64,000 nt of DNA from Pseudomonadota bacterium (GTDB lineage Bacteria; Pseudomonadota; Alphaproteobacteria; Sphingomonadales; Sphingomonadaceae). The position numbers and the translations under genes were made by a program. The notes below the pieces were generated by a model. The model did not search any database. It had not been told where the DNA came from and worked only from the letters and a program-made list of their open reading frames with translations. Below are positions 33,368-41,635 of the stretch, in pieces. Numbering within the stretch: position 1 is the first letter of the stretch; every line of letters begins with the position of its first letter. The DNA lies in assembly GCA_023391375.1 (NCBI GenBank), contig JAEWBB010000012.1:1-64000 (forward strand). The letters are read 5' to 3'.

Positions 33368-34357
33368 TCACTCCACCGGCTCCAGCCACGGCGAGACGCG
33401 CTTCTCGGCCGGCACATGCTCGTCGAACCAGACCCTGACCCCGCCCAGGGCCGGATGCGCCAGGTCGCGTTCGAGCAGGCCCCACATGCGCGGTTGAAAG
33501 GCACGATAGCCGGGCTTCCCGTCGCGCTTCCACAAGCGGACGAATACGCCAAGGATGCGCGTGTTTCGCTGCGCGGCGAGCAGCCAATACGCGCGTTCGA
33601 AGGCGTCGCCGGTGCCGGTCGCGGCCTTGTACCGGTCGATCATCGACCGCTCGATCGACGGCGAGACGTCGCGGCGCGCATCTTCCAGCACGGACGCGAG
33701 GTCGTAGGCCGGGTGGCCGGCGAGTGCGTCCTGGAAATCGAGCAGGCCGAAATGACGGACACCGTTTTCGCCGCTGACAAGCATGACATTCTCGGCATGG
33801 TAATCCCGAAGCACCGTTACCGGGCCAAGCCCGTCTTCGGCGAGCGGCGCCAGCGCGTCGCGCCAGACGGCCCGCCAGCTATCGCGGTCGAGATCGAGGC
33901 CGACGGCAGGGCCGTACCAGTCGGTAAACAGCATGAGTTCGTCGAGCCATTGGTCGAGACCGTGGGGCGGAAGGCCGGCCATCGGGGTGTGGCTGTGGAG
34001 GTGGACGAGGACATCGGTCGCGAGGGCATAGAGTTCCTCTTCGCGATGCGGCGCCTCGTCGAGCGTTTCGCGGAGCCGATCGCTGCCGAGATCGCCCAGC
34101 AGGAGAAGGCCGCGGTCGAGATCGCGTCCGAGAATGGACGGCGCGTTGAGCCCGACGGATTCGAGCCATTCGGCGACGGCCACGAACGGCCGCGGATCTT
34201 CGTGCGGAGGAGGCGCGTCCATCAGGACTGCCTGGCGATCCGCGTCGATCACCCGGAAATAACGGCGAAAGCTTGCATCGCCCGCCAGCGGTTCGATCCG
34301 GGCATTTCCCCAACCGATTGAGGCGAGAAATTCCGGCGCGGCGTCGGGCGGGGTCAT
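33368..34357 (-). CDS. amgK: Anomeric MurNAc/GlcNAc kinase AmgK
   Basis: A 329-residue kinase of the aminoglycoside phosphotransferase fold that phosphorylates the anomeric carbon of MurNAc. Seen are GDASFRRYFRV at 26-36 (nucleotide loop), the LLLLGDLGSDRL hinge, and the catalytic loop VLRDYHAENVML with D185, H187 and N190, followed by the metal-binding Asp in LLDFQDAL. I place the start at the ATG overlapping the tsaE stop (ATGA); ATG codons 4 and 8 codons upstream are also possible, the nearer having a better GGGAAG site. The tsaE-amgK-murU block is the typical alphaproteobacterial order. Confidence 0.88.
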   Translation of the reverse strand: MTPPDAAPEFLASIGWGNARIEPLAGDASFRRYFRVIDADRQAVLMDAPPPHEDPRPFVAVAEWLESVGLNAPSILGRDLDRGLLLLGDLGSDRLRETLDEAPHREEELYALATDVLVHLHSHTPMAGLPPHGLDQWLDELMLFTDWYGPAVGLDLDRDSWRAVWRDALAPLAEDGLGPVTVLRDYHAENVMLVSGENGVRHFGLLDFQDALAGHPAYDLASVLEDARRDVSPSIERSMIDRYKAATGTGDAFERAYWLLAAQRNTRILGVFVRLWKRDGKPGYRAFQPRMWGLLERDLAHPALGGVRVWFDEHVPAEKRVSPWLEPVE

Positions 34358-34788
34358 CGGGGAGGCCATCGGTCTTCCCATGCCGCCGGGACGTCGGCTG
34401 TCAAGCGCCTACCCCGACCATCGGGCGCAATCGTCAGGTGAAGCGCGTCGGGGAACGCTCCCTCCCCTGCGCGTTCGGGCCATTCGACCAGCAGGACACC
34501 GTCCTCGCGGATCGATTCCAGGCCCAGTTCAAGCAGTTCGTCGTGCTGTTCGATGCGGTAAAGGTCGACGTGCCAGAGCGGCGGCGACAGCATCTCGTAT
34601 GGCTGAACGATGGCGAAGCTTGGGCTCGGCACCTCGCCATCGTGGCCGAGTGCCGCGATCAGGCCGCGCGCGATGCTCGTCTTCCCCGCACCCAGGGGAC
34701 CTGACAGGGTGACCACATCGCCGGGACGGACAAGTCCTGCCAATCTCGCGCCGAACCCCCTGCTCGCCGCTTCGTCCGCGAGGATCAT
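34354..34788 (-). CDS. tsaE: tRNA threonylcarbamoyladenosine biosynthesis ATPase TsaE
   Basis: TsaE is the P-loop ATPase of the TsaBDE complex making t6A at position 37 of ANN-decoding tRNAs; tRNA-Asn and tRNA-Met in this window are among such substrates. The 144-residue protein has Walker A GPLGAGKT at 30-37, the PSPSFAIVQPYE block and HVDLYRIEQHDELLELGLE, all typical. It overlaps the gene upstream (divL-like) and amgK downstream by four bases each, an operon signature. tsaB and tsaD are not here. Confidence 0.94.
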   Translation of the reverse strand: MILADEAASRGFGARLAGLVRPGDVVTLSGPLGAGKTSIARGLIAALGHDGEVPSPSFAIVQPYEMLSPPLWHVDLYRIEQHDELLELGLESIREDGVLLVEWPERAGEGAFPDALHLTIAPDGRGRRLTADVPAAWEDRWPPR

Positions 34789-37139
34789 GCGTGGGTCCGC
34801 GGAATGGTCAGGGTAACGGTGGTCCCCTTCCCGCTCGCCGAGAGGAGTTCCACCGTGCCGCCATGCGCTTCGATGAATTGCCGGGTCAGGGGCAGGCCGA
34901 GGCCGAGTGCCGCGTCGCCGCGGTTGGCGGGTGAAACGCGGTGGAAGCGATTAAAGACCTGGCCCTGCGCCTCCTGCGGGATGCCGGGCCCGCGGTCCGA
35001 GACGGAGACGACCGCCGCCGCCTCGTCGCCCCGTGCCGACAGCTTCACCGTCCCGCCGTCGCCGCCATAGGCCACGGCGTTGGCCAGCAGGTGCTCGACC
35101 GATTCGCGCAAGCGACGACTGTCGCCGATGACCGTGCCGGCGTTGCCCTCGATCGACAGGTCGATTTTCACCTTTCGCTCCGCGGCGCGCTGGCGGAACG
35201 CATCCGCCGCGGCGCGGCACAGCCCGCCGATATCGACCCGTTCCTCTTCGAGGACGATTCCCCCGGAATCCGCCTGCGTCAGGTCAAGCACGTCGTCGAT
35301 CAGCTTCGACAGTCGCGCGACCGATTCGACGATGGCAGAGACGTAATCGGCCGCCGCCGGCGCGAGCTTCCCCGCATAACCAGCCGCCAGCATTTCCGCG
35401 AAACCGCCGATCGACGTCAGCGGGGTGCGCAATTCGTAGCTCATGTTGGCCACGAAATCGGTCTTCACACGACCCGCCTCCTCAAGCGCGGTCGCCCGTT
35501 CGCGCAGCGCCGCCTCGATGCGCGAGGAATCGGTCACGTCGATCATCGTGAAAAGCGCGTTGCCGTCGGGCAGCGGAACGGCGGCGAAGTCGAAATGGCG
35601 GCCGTCGGTCAGCGACACACGCCCCGTGCCGGCCTGGCGCCCGCTGGTGGTCGAGCGCACAAGCTCGCGGACCTGGGCGGCCGCAGTCGGATTGACCAGT
35701 CGCTTGGCCATCGCCGGCACGAGTTCGTCGACCCGCGGGTGTTCGGAAAGCCATCCCTCGTCGAGATCCCACACCTCGGAAAAACGCCGATTCCACAGGT
35801 AGAGGCGCCCGTCCGAGGCAAACACGGAAATCACCTCGAAGAGATTGTCGAACGTCGCGGCGCGCACCCGCAGCAAGGTGTCGCGGGCGCTGGCAAGCCG
35901 GACCTGCTCGGTCCGGTCTTCCATGATGATCCTGAGACCGCCATCGGGAAGCGGCTGGGCGAGAAGCCGCAAATGGTCGCCGTTGGCGAGGATCCAGTCC
36001 TCCTCGATTGCCTCCTCGGCTGAGGTGAACCAGCCGCGCTTTTCCTCCTTCCACGAAGGAAAGTCGCGTACCTCGGGCAATCGGTTCATCTCGCGCATCT
36101 TCTCGAGCACGCGGTCGAACTCGGGCCGCTCGTCGAGGAAGTCCGCCGGCAGCCGCGCCATAATCGCGAACGGCTGGTTGTAGAAATCGAGTACGCGATC
36201 GGCGTCGAACACGATGGCGCCGGCGGTCATCCGGTCGGCCAGCTCGCGCTGCGAGGCTAGGTGCTGGTTCAGCTCGGTCCTGGCGTTTTCCAGGTCTTGG
36301 ATGTCGATGGCGAAGCCCGCGACGCCGCCGGCTGGCAACGGCACGTCGACCAGTCGCAGCATGCGCCTTTCCTCGCCGATCGTCGCCGGCTGCACACGGG
36401 CGTACGAACGCCCAAGCTCGATCGCCTTGCGCGCGCCAGCCTCGGCGCTTTCGCCGCCGGTTGCATCGATCAGTTCGCTGCCCCGGGCGATGACCTCCGC
36501 CGCATCGCGCGCCGAGACCGCTGCGACGAATGCCGAATTCACGAGGCCAAGGCTGAGGTCGGGCCCGCGGTACCACATCGGGAACGGCGCGCTCTCGATC
36601 AGGTGGGTCAGTGCGTCGAGCGCCTGTTCGGTCTGGTCAAGCCGCGTGTCGAGCGCCCGGCGCTCTCGTTCTGTCTGGCTGATGTCGAAAAACCAGAGAA
36701 GTTGGGTGCCGGCCGGAGCCGGCGGCGGCGCCGCGCTGGCCCGCACTTCCATCACCCGGCTCGATCCCGCGACATTGAGCTGCCGAGACAGCGGCTTCCC
36801 GGTCAGCGCCGCCGATGCCAACGCCTCGTTCAAATGCTCGATGTCTTCGGCGACGAAACCTGATTCACCGCCCGTAAGACCTACAAGGCTGGAAGGTTCG
36901 TCAGCGATGCCGAGATCGCGAAGCAGGAGCCTGTCGACTTCGATCCTGCCATCGGGATGGATGACGGCCGGTCGCGCGGGAGCGGCATCGAGAAGGCTCC
37001 GCCAATCCCGCGCCGCGCCGAGAAGTGCCTGTGCGCGGCGAATACGCATCACGGCCACGAAAGATAGCGCGGCGGCAACGGCGACCCACAGCGCGACAAA
37101 TGCGATGATCGCCGTGGCCAAGTGCCCCGTCTCCGTCAC
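34785..37139 (-). CDS. divL: DivL-like PAS-rich sensor kinase with Tyr in the H-box
   Basis: A 784-residue membrane-anchored kinase-like protein. Residues 8-31 form the only clear membrane segment. Several PAS-like modules follow (about 45-155, 180-290, 300-410, 430-540), then a dimerisation helix and an HATPase domain with N-box HLLANAVAYG, G1 SVSDRGPGIP and G2 LGLGLPLTRQFIEAHGG. The usual phospho-acceptor His of the H-box is replaced by Tyr: NMSYELRTPLTS, with Y568. In Caulobacter the cell-fate regulator DivL has this same substitution (Tyr550) and several PAS domains, so this is probably its homologue and may act as a regulator of CckA rather than a classical kinase. It heads the tsaE-amgK-murU-addB operon. 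Confidence 0.78.
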   Translation of the reverse strand: MTETGHLATAIIAFVALWVAVAAALSFVAVMRIRRAQALLGAARDWRSLLDAAPARPAVIHPDGRIEVDRLLLRDLGIADEPSSLVGLTGGESGFVAEDIEHLNEALASAALTGKPLSRQLNVAGSSRVMEVRASAAPPPAPAGTQLLWFFDISQTERERRALDTRLDQTEQALDALTHLIESAPFPMWYRGPDLSLGLVNSAFVAAVSARDAAEVIARGSELIDATGGESAEAGARKAIELGRSYARVQPATIGEERRMLRLVDVPLPAGGVAGFAIDIQDLENARTELNQHLASQRELADRMTAGAIVFDADRVLDFYNQPFAIMARLPADFLDERPEFDRVLEKMREMNRLPEVRDFPSWKEEKRGWFTSAEEAIEEDWILANGDHLRLLAQPLPDGGLRIIMEDRTEQVRLASARDTLLRVRAATFDNLFEVISVFASDGRLYLWNRRFSEVWDLDEGWLSEHPRVDELVPAMAKRLVNPTAAAQVRELVRSTTSGRQAGTGRVSLTDGRHFDFAAVPLPDGNALFTMIDVTDSSRIEAALRERATALEEAGRVKTDFVANMSYELRTPLTSIGGFAEMLAAGYAGKLAPAAADYVSAIVESVARLSKLIDDVLDLTQADSGGIVLEEERVDIGGLCRAAADAFRQRAAERKVKIDLSIEGNAGTVIGDSRRLRESVEHLLANAVAYGGDGGTVKLSARGDEAAAVVSVSDRGPGIPQEAQGQVFNRFHRVSPANRGDAALGLGLPLTRQFIEAHGGTVELLSASGKGTTVTLTIPRTHA

Positions 37140-37159
37140 CGCTGGTCCCGCCGCAAAGC

Positions 37160-37191
37160 CATCCGCCCACCCATAGGCGGGCGGGCGGATG
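37160..37191 (-). terminator. Hairpin after ahcY
   Basis: A perfect 9-bp stem (CATCCGCCC and GGGCGGATG) with a GC-rich 14-base loop lies just beyond the ahcY stop and before the divL-like ATG. The minus-strand U-tract (GGCTTTGC) is weak. It probably marks the ahcY transcript end, with the divL promoter inside or upstream. Confidence 0.45.
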
Positions 37192-37213
37192 CTTCACAAG
37201 CGGGCGCTTGCGC

Positions 37214-38629
37214 TTAGTAGCGGTAGTGGTCCGGCTTGAACGGGCCTTCCTGCGGCACGCCGATGTAGGCGGCCTGCTTGTCGGTCAGCTGGGTGAGCTT
37301 GACGCCCAGCTTCTCGAGGTGAAGCGCGGCAACCTTTTCGTCGAGGTGCTTGGGCAGGACGTAGACCTCGTTCTTGTACTGGTCCGACTTGGTCCACAGC
37401 TCGATCTGCGCCAGCGTCTGGTTGGTGAAGCTGGCCGACATCACGAAGCTCGGGTGGCCGGTCGCGTTGCCGAGGTTCACCAGGCGGCCCTTCGACAGGA
37501 TGATCAGGCGCTTGCCGTCCGGGAAGGTGACCTCGTCGACCTGCGGCTTGATCTCGTCCCACTTCATGTTGTTCAGCGCGCCAATCTGGATCTCGCTGTC
37601 GAAGTGGCCGATGTTGCAGACGATCGCCATGTCCTTCATCTCGCGCATGTGGTCGAGCGTGATGACGTCGGCGTTGCCGGTCGCGGTGACGAAGATGTCG
37701 GCGCGCTTGGCGGCCTCTTCCATCGTCACGACTTCATAGCCTTCCATCGCCGCCTGCAGCGCGCAGATCGGATCGATTTCGGTGACCAGGACACGAGCAC
37801 CGCCATTGCGGAGCGAAGCGGCCGAGCCCTTGCCGACGTCGCCGAACCCGGCGACCGCGGCGACCTTGCCGGCCAGCATCACGTCGGTGCCGCGGCGGAT
37901 CGCGTCGACCAGGCTTTCCTTGCAGCCGTAAAGGTTGTCGAATTTCGACTTGGTCACGCTGTCGTTGACGTTGATGGCCGGGAACGGGAGCTTGCCCTGC
38001 TTGGCCAGCTCATAGAGGCGGTGGACGCCGGTGGTGGTCTCTTCCGACACGCCCTTGATCGTCTGGACGGTCTTGGTGAGGTAGCCTGGCCGCTCCTTGA
38101 GGAAGCGGTTCAGCGTCGCGACGAAGATTTCCTCTTCCTCGTTGGTCGGCGTGAACAGCGTCTCGCCCGCTTCGACGCGCGCGCCCCAAAGCGCGAACAT
38201 GGTCGCGTCGCCGCCATCGTCGAGGATCATGTTGCAGGTGGTGTCCTGGCCCCAGTCGAAGATGCGGACGACATAGTCCCAATATTCCTCGAGGGTTTCA
38301 CCCTTGACGGCGAACACCGGCACGCCGGTCGCGGCGATTGCGGCGGCGGCATGGTCCTGGGTCGAGAAGATGTTGCACGACGCCCAGCGGACCTCGGCGC
38401 CGAGCGCGGTCAGCGTCTCGATCAGCACGGCGGTCTGGATGGTCATGTGGAGCGAGCCGGTGATGCGGGCACCCTTCAGCGGCTTCGACGCGCCATACTC
38501 CTCGCGCAGGGCCATCAGGCCCGGCATCTCGGTTTCGGCGATGACGATTTCCTTGCGGCCGAAATCGGCGAGGCTGATGTCCTTGACGAGGTAATCGTTG
38601 GATTCGCGGATAAGCGTGTCGGTGGCCAC
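37214..38629 (-). CDS. ahcY: S-adenosylhomocysteine hydrolase
   Basis: AhcY splits S-adenosylhomocysteine into adenosine and homocysteine with bound NAD, closing the methyl cycle. The 471-residue product shows the substrate region [15 protein letters not shown], the catalytic block [17 protein letters not shown] (Lys/Asp), the NAD-binding [13 protein letters not shown], and the C-terminal KPDHYRY that closes the neighbouring active site. The start is GTG with AGGAG eight bases upstream. A GC-rich structured leader precedes it (see that entry), reminiscent of SAH-sensing riboswitch layouts but without the full known core. Confidence 0.97.
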   Translation of the reverse strand: MATDTLIRESNDYLVKDISLADFGRKEIVIAETEMPGLMALREEYGASKPLKGARITGSLHMTIQTAVLIETLTALGAEVRWASCNIFSTQDHAAAAIAATGVPVFAVKGETLEEYWDYVVRIFDWGQDTTCNMILDDGGDATMFALWGARVEAGETLFTPTNEEEEIFVATLNRFLKERPGYLTKTVQTIKGVSEETTTGVHRLYELAKQGKLPFPAINVNDSVTKSKFDNLYGCKESLVDAIRRGTDVMLAGKVAAVAGFGDVGKGSAASLRNGGARVLVTEIDPICALQAAMEGYEVVTMEEAAKRADIFVTATGNADVITLDHMREMKDMAIVCNIGHFDSEIQIGALNNMKWDEIKPQVDEVTFPDGKRLIILSKGRLVNLGNATGHPSFVMSASFTNQTLAQIELWTKSDQYKNEVYVLPKHLDEKVAALHLEKLGVKLTQLTDKQAAYIGVPQEGPFKPDHYRY

Positions 38630-38654
38630 GAACGGAGCTCCTGTGAAACGGGTT

Positions 38655-38697
38655 GGCCGCTTGGCAAGGATGCCGCGGCTGCGGCGGCTCCTTAGCC
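38655..38697 (-). other. Structured ahcY leader, possible SAH-responsive element
   Basis: In the ahcY 5' leader, GGCTAAGGA (minus strand) can pair with TCCTTGCC with one bulged base, enclosing an 18-base GC-rich loop; the bases that follow (AAGCGGC) can pair back with GCCGC in that loop. This stem plus downstream pseudoknot is the topology of the SAH riboswitch, which regulates ahcY in many proteobacteria. However, the conserved CCCAGGCUC ligand strand is not visible, so the identity is uncertain. Confidence 0.25.
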
Positions 38698-38726
38698 GCG
38701 ACGGGCCAAGGATTCAAATCCGGCCT

Positions 38727-39287
38727 TCAGGCCGCGCCGGTCTCAGTCCCCAGCAGGCGTGGGTCGACGCCCATGTTGGCCAGCGCGCCTTCCCACCGCG
38801 CGGGCGCCGGCGTGTCGTAGAGGATGGCCTCGCTGCTCGGTGCGGCGAGCCAACCGTGACGATGCATTTCCTCGTCGAGCTGGCCCGGGCCCCAGCCCGC
38901 ATAGCCGAGCGACGCCACCCAGCGCGACGGTCCGCGGCCTTCCGCAATCGCCTTAAGCACGTCGATCGTCCCCGTCAGCATCAGCCGGCCGGCAATGTCG
39001 ACCGAATCCTGGCCGCTCCAGTCGCAGCTGTGCAGGATGAAGCCCCGACCGGGTTCGACCGGGCCACCATGATGCACCGGGGCCGCCGGCGCTTCCCCGG
39101 GATCGAGACCCAACTGCTTCATCAGGCTGCGGAACGTCAGGCCCGGCCGCACATGCCCGAGGCCGACTCCCAGCGCCCCATCCTCGTCGTGCGCGCACAT
39201 CATGATGACGGCGTGGTCGAAGCGGGGGTCGCCCATTCCCGGAAGGGCAAGGAGGATCTGGCCGGCGAGGAACTGCGGAACTGCCAT
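38727..39287 (-). CDS. yqgE: YqgE/AlgH family protein (DUF179)
   Basis: A 186-residue cytoplasmic protein of the YqgE/AlgH family, structurally known but of unclear function; AlgH was named from alginate regulation in Pseudomonas. The family N-terminus FLAGQILLALPGMGDPRFDHAVIMMCAHDEDGALG is obvious and the C-terminal GWGPGQLDEEMHRHGWL block is typical. Start ATG (MAVPQF) follows a run of G; a GTG-like upstream extension is not needed. It lies upstream of ahcY on the same strand, and is divergent from the peroxiredoxin gene. Confidence 0.9.
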   Translation of the reverse strand: MAVPQFLAGQILLALPGMGDPRFDHAVIMMCAHDEDGALGVGLGHVRPGLTFRSLMKQLGLDPGEAPAAPVHHGGPVEPGRGFILHSCDWSGQDSVDIAGRLMLTGTIDVLKAIAEGRGPSRWVASLGYAGWGPGQLDEEMHRHGWLAAPSSEAILYDTPAPARWEGALANMGVDPRLLGTETGAA

Positions 39288-39384
39288 CCCCCCCGGATGG
39301 ACCTGCGTTCGGGCCGGCACAAGCCTTGTGAGCCCAGCGGTGCGACCCTATCTGCCGGGAACGCGACCAAAGGAGAATTTCAAC

Positions 39385-39867
39385 ATGACGATCAAAGTCG
39401 GCGACCGCATTCCGGACGTCCAGATGACCCTCGCCACCCCGGAAGGGCCGATGCCGGTCAAGACGGGCGACTATTTCGCAGGCAAGCGCGTCGCGCTGTT
39501 CGCGGTGCCCGGCGCCTACACCCCGACCTGCTCGGCCAAGCACCTGCCGAGCTATGTCGACAAGGCCGCCGACCTCAAGGGCAAGGGCGTCGACGAAATC
39601 ATCGGCACCAGCGTCAACGACGCGTTCGTCATGGGCGCCTGGAACGAGGCGCAGGGATCGCAAGACATCACCATGCTGGCCGACGGCAACGGCGACTTCG
39701 CCGAAGCGCTCGGCCTGACGATGGACGGTTCGAAGTTCGGCATGGGCAAGCGCAGCCAGCGGTATTCGATGATCGTCAATGACGGCGTGGTCGAACAGTT
39801 GAACGTCGAAGCGCCGGGCGAATATTCGGCGTCCAGTGCCGAAACGATGCTCGGTCAACTGGGCTGA
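39385..39867 (+). CDS. Peroxiredoxin (Prx5 / glutaredoxin-dependent type)
   Basis: A 160-residue thiol peroxidase reducing H2O2 and organic peroxides. The peroxidatic site PGAYTPTCS places the catalytic Cys at 49, with Thr46 nearby; the conserved AWNEAQG and FAEALGL blocks identify the Prx5 subfamily. The ATG has a strong AAAGGAG site. It is divergent from yqgE. The hairpin starting ten bases after the stop likely ends its transcript. Confidence 0.93.
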   Translation: MTIKVGDRIPDVQMTLATPEGPMPVKTGDYFAGKRVALFAVPGAYTPTCSAKHLPSYVDKAADLKGKGVDEIIGTSVNDAFVMGAWNEAQGSQDITMLADGNGDFAEALGLTMDGSKFGMGKRSQRYSMIVNDGVVEQLNVEAPGEYSASSAETMLGQLG

Positions 39868-39876
39868 AATTGCGGT

Positions 39877-39903
39877 GCGGCGGGGAGCCAAGCTTCCCGC
39901 CGC
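39877..39903 (+). terminator. Strong hairpin after peroxiredoxin gene
   Basis: A 12-bp stem (GCGGCGGGGAGC and GCTTCCCGCCGC, one G-T pair) with a CAA loop, ten bases after the peroxiredoxin stop. The following bases (TCGTTACTCC) are not T-rich, so termination may be incomplete. Its left half overlaps the candidate EcfG -35 element of the next gene. Confidence 0.5.
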
Positions 39904-39908
39904 TCGTT
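39884..39908 (+). promoter_or_regulatory. Imperfect EcfG-type promoter
   Basis: GGAGC, 16 bases, then CGTT: one mismatch from the EcfG consensus GGAAC-N16-CGTT. It lies about 45 bases before the small membrane-protein gene. Because it overlaps a hairpin, chance similarity is possible. Confidence 0.3.
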
Positions 39909-39951
39909 ACTCCTCCAGACAATGTTTGTAGCTGAAAAGGAGTAACAAATC

Positions 39952-40392
39952 ATGGCGACCACCAAGTCCCGCTCGACGTCGACCCGCGCCAAGAGCAGCG
40001 GAACGAAACGGACCACGACCGCTAACCGGAGCAGTGCTTCGCGCAGCCAAAGCCTGATGGATAAGGCGGCGAAGCGACCGTACGCCACCGCCGCCATCGC
40101 AACCGGTGCCGTGACCGCGGTCGCGGCGGCTGCTGCCGGCGCCTTCTTCTTCTCGCGCCGCGACAAGAGCTTCTCCGAAGCCAGTGACGAGCTGGGTGAG
40201 AAGCTGAGCGGTTACGGCGATCGCATCAAGGACGGCCTCAGCGAAGCACGCGAAAAGGCTGGCGGCTTTTTCAACCGCGATTCGCGCGACCAGTCGGACA
40301 TCGCCGAGGAAGCCGAGACGCTCAAGGGCACCGGCGAGATGCTCGACAACCAGTCGAAGCGCGCGACCAAGGCCGGCGCTGTCGCCTACTAA
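39952..40392 (+). CDS. Small membrane protein with basic Ser/Thr-rich N-terminus
   Basis: A 146-residue protein with no family I recognise. Residues 1-35 are rich in Ser, Thr, Lys and Arg; one hydrophobic segment spans about 43-66 (YATAAIATGAVTAVAAAAAG); the rest is hydrophilic and charged, with helical segments such as DELGEKLSGYGDRIKDGLSE. This layout resembles small stress-associated membrane proteins. AAAAGGAG precedes the ATG. It is followed by a strong intrinsic terminator and may have an EcfG-like promoter. The Ala-rich helix and low-complexity start make homology searches unreliable. Confidence 0.65.
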   Translation: MATTKSRSTSTRAKSSGTKRTTTANRSSASRSQSLMDKAAKRPYATAAIATGAVTAVAAAAAGAFFFSRRDKSFSEASDELGEKLSGYGDRIKDGLSEAREKAGGFFNRDSRDQSDIAEEAETLKGTGEMLDNQSKRATKAGAVAY

Positions 40393-40412
40393 TTCACGTT
40401 CGTTCGCGAGGG

Positions 40413-40441
40413 AGGCGGCGCTCTTGGGCGCCGCCTTTTTT
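40413..40441 (+). terminator. Intrinsic terminator
   Basis: A perfect 9-bp stem (AGGCGGCGC and GCGCCGCCT) with a 6-base loop followed by TTTTTT. It ends the small membrane-protein transcript and its last T is the first base of the convergent hydrolase stop codon. Confidence 0.9.
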
Positions 40442-41199
40442 CATGCCAGGAAGCGAACCAGCGCGTCGCCCAATTCCGCTTGGGTCACGCTCGACATGTG
40501 CGTTCCTGGCACTTCGACGTAAGTAGCGTCGGGCAATGCCGCCGCCAGCTTCGGCGCCGAGCCGTTGTCCTCGTCGTCCGCCCCACACAGGACCATCGTT
40601 GGCATGGTAAAGGCGCTGATCCAATCCGGGTGAGCATCTTCGAACGTCCGCAGCAAATGCCCGGCAGCAATCCGGTCGATCTTCATCGTTCTCATGAACT
40701 GGATGGCCATCCACGTCCGGTCGCCACGTTTTGCCTCGTCGAACTGCGCGATGGCCTCGTGAAAGAAGGCCTGGCGCCGATTCCAGTCGCTCAGCCCCTC
40801 ATATCCCATGCCGGCCAGCACGGCCTTGCGCGGCTTGGCGCCCTCCCCGACCAGCTGCACCGTCGTGCGCGCGCCCAGCGAAAAACCGCCGAGATCGTAG
40901 TCCTCCAAGTCTAGCATTTCGACCAGTTCGCGCACGTCACGTGCCAGCACGCCGCGTGGATAGGCACCTGCATCCTGTGGCTTGCCGCTCTGTCCGTGGG
41001 CCCGGAGGTCGGGCATCACGACCGTGAACCCGGCAGCCGCAAGCTTCGCGGCATGCCCGAACTTCACCCAGTTGACGTAGCTGTCGCTGAAAAGGCCATG
41101 GACCAGCACGACGGTGCGCGGGCCCTCACCCAGCGAGCGATAGGCCAGCTTCACACCGTCCGATGCCGTCCAGTGTTCGAGAACTGCCTCGACACTCAT
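40441..41199 (-). CDS. Alpha/beta hydrolase
   Basis: A 252-residue alpha/beta-fold hydrolase. The oxyanion loop is VLVHGLFSDS, the nucleophile elbow GFSLGART (Ser near 105), the acid lies in MVLCGADDEDN and the His in VPGTHMSS. No signal peptide, so cytoplasmic. The substrate cannot be inferred. Its start overlaps the stop of the GFA-family gene by four bases, and that gene in turn overlaps the NTF2-like lipoprotein, so the three form one operon. Confidence 0.88.
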   Translation of the reverse strand: MSVEAVLEHWTASDGVKLAYRSLGEGPRTVVLVHGLFSDSYVNWVKFGHAAKLAAAGFTVVMPDLRAHGQSGKPQDAGAYPRGVLARDVRELVEMLDLEDYDLGGFSLGARTTVQLVGEGAKPRKAVLAGMGYEGLSDWNRRQAFFHEAIAQFDEAKRGDRTWMAIQFMRTMKIDRIAAGHLLRTFEDAHPDWISAFTMPTMVLCGADDEDNGSAPKLAAALPDATYVEVPGTHMSSVTQAELGDALVRFLA

Positions 41200-41627
41200 C
41201 CCGGAAACTCTCCGGTCGTCTTGATCCAGCGGCTGGTCACGCTCTCCAGTTCGGCGGTCGTCTTTTCGGGCAGTCCCGAAGCGTCGAGGAAATGGCGGTT
41301 CACGCTCTCCACGCCAAAGTTCGCGGTAGGCCGGAAGCGCGAGGGGTCGTCGAACGACGCGACTGTCAAATCCATCTGGTGGCTGTCCTTATACTGGAAC
41401 CCCAGGCTGGTGCCGCACTGGTTGCAAAACGGTCGCTTGGCGATGGCCGAGCTGTCGTACCAGTCGGGCTCACGGCCCCACTGCACGTCGGCATGGGCGA
41501 TATTCTTCATCGCCAGGCTGACATTGCCGCTTGCCCGTTGGCACATCCTACAGTGGCAAAGATATGCCTCGTCGTCCTGCACCCGTGCCTCGAACCGGAT
41601 CCGGCCACACGCGCAGCCACCGGACAT
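41196..41627 (-). CDS. GFA-family zinc protein
   Basis: A 143-residue protein of the GFA family (named for glutathione-dependent formaldehyde-activating enzyme; fold binds two zinc ions). The Cys pattern is intact: CACG near the N-terminus, CHCRMCQRASG, and CNQCGTSLGF. Most family members have unknown substrates. The ATG giving MSGGCACG is used; a GTG four codons upstream overlaps the previous stop as GTGA and is equally possible. Overlaps the hydrolase start. A second, different GFA protein is encoded beside trmD. Confidence 0.82.
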   Translation of the reverse strand: MSGGCACGRIRFEARVQDDEAYLCHCRMCQRASGNVSLAMKNIAHADVQWGREPDWYDSSAIAKRPFCNQCGTSLGFQYKDSHQMDLTVASFDDPSRFRPTANFGVESVNRHFLDASGLPEKTTAELESVTSRWIKTTGEFPG

Positions 41628-41635
41628 CGCTTCAC

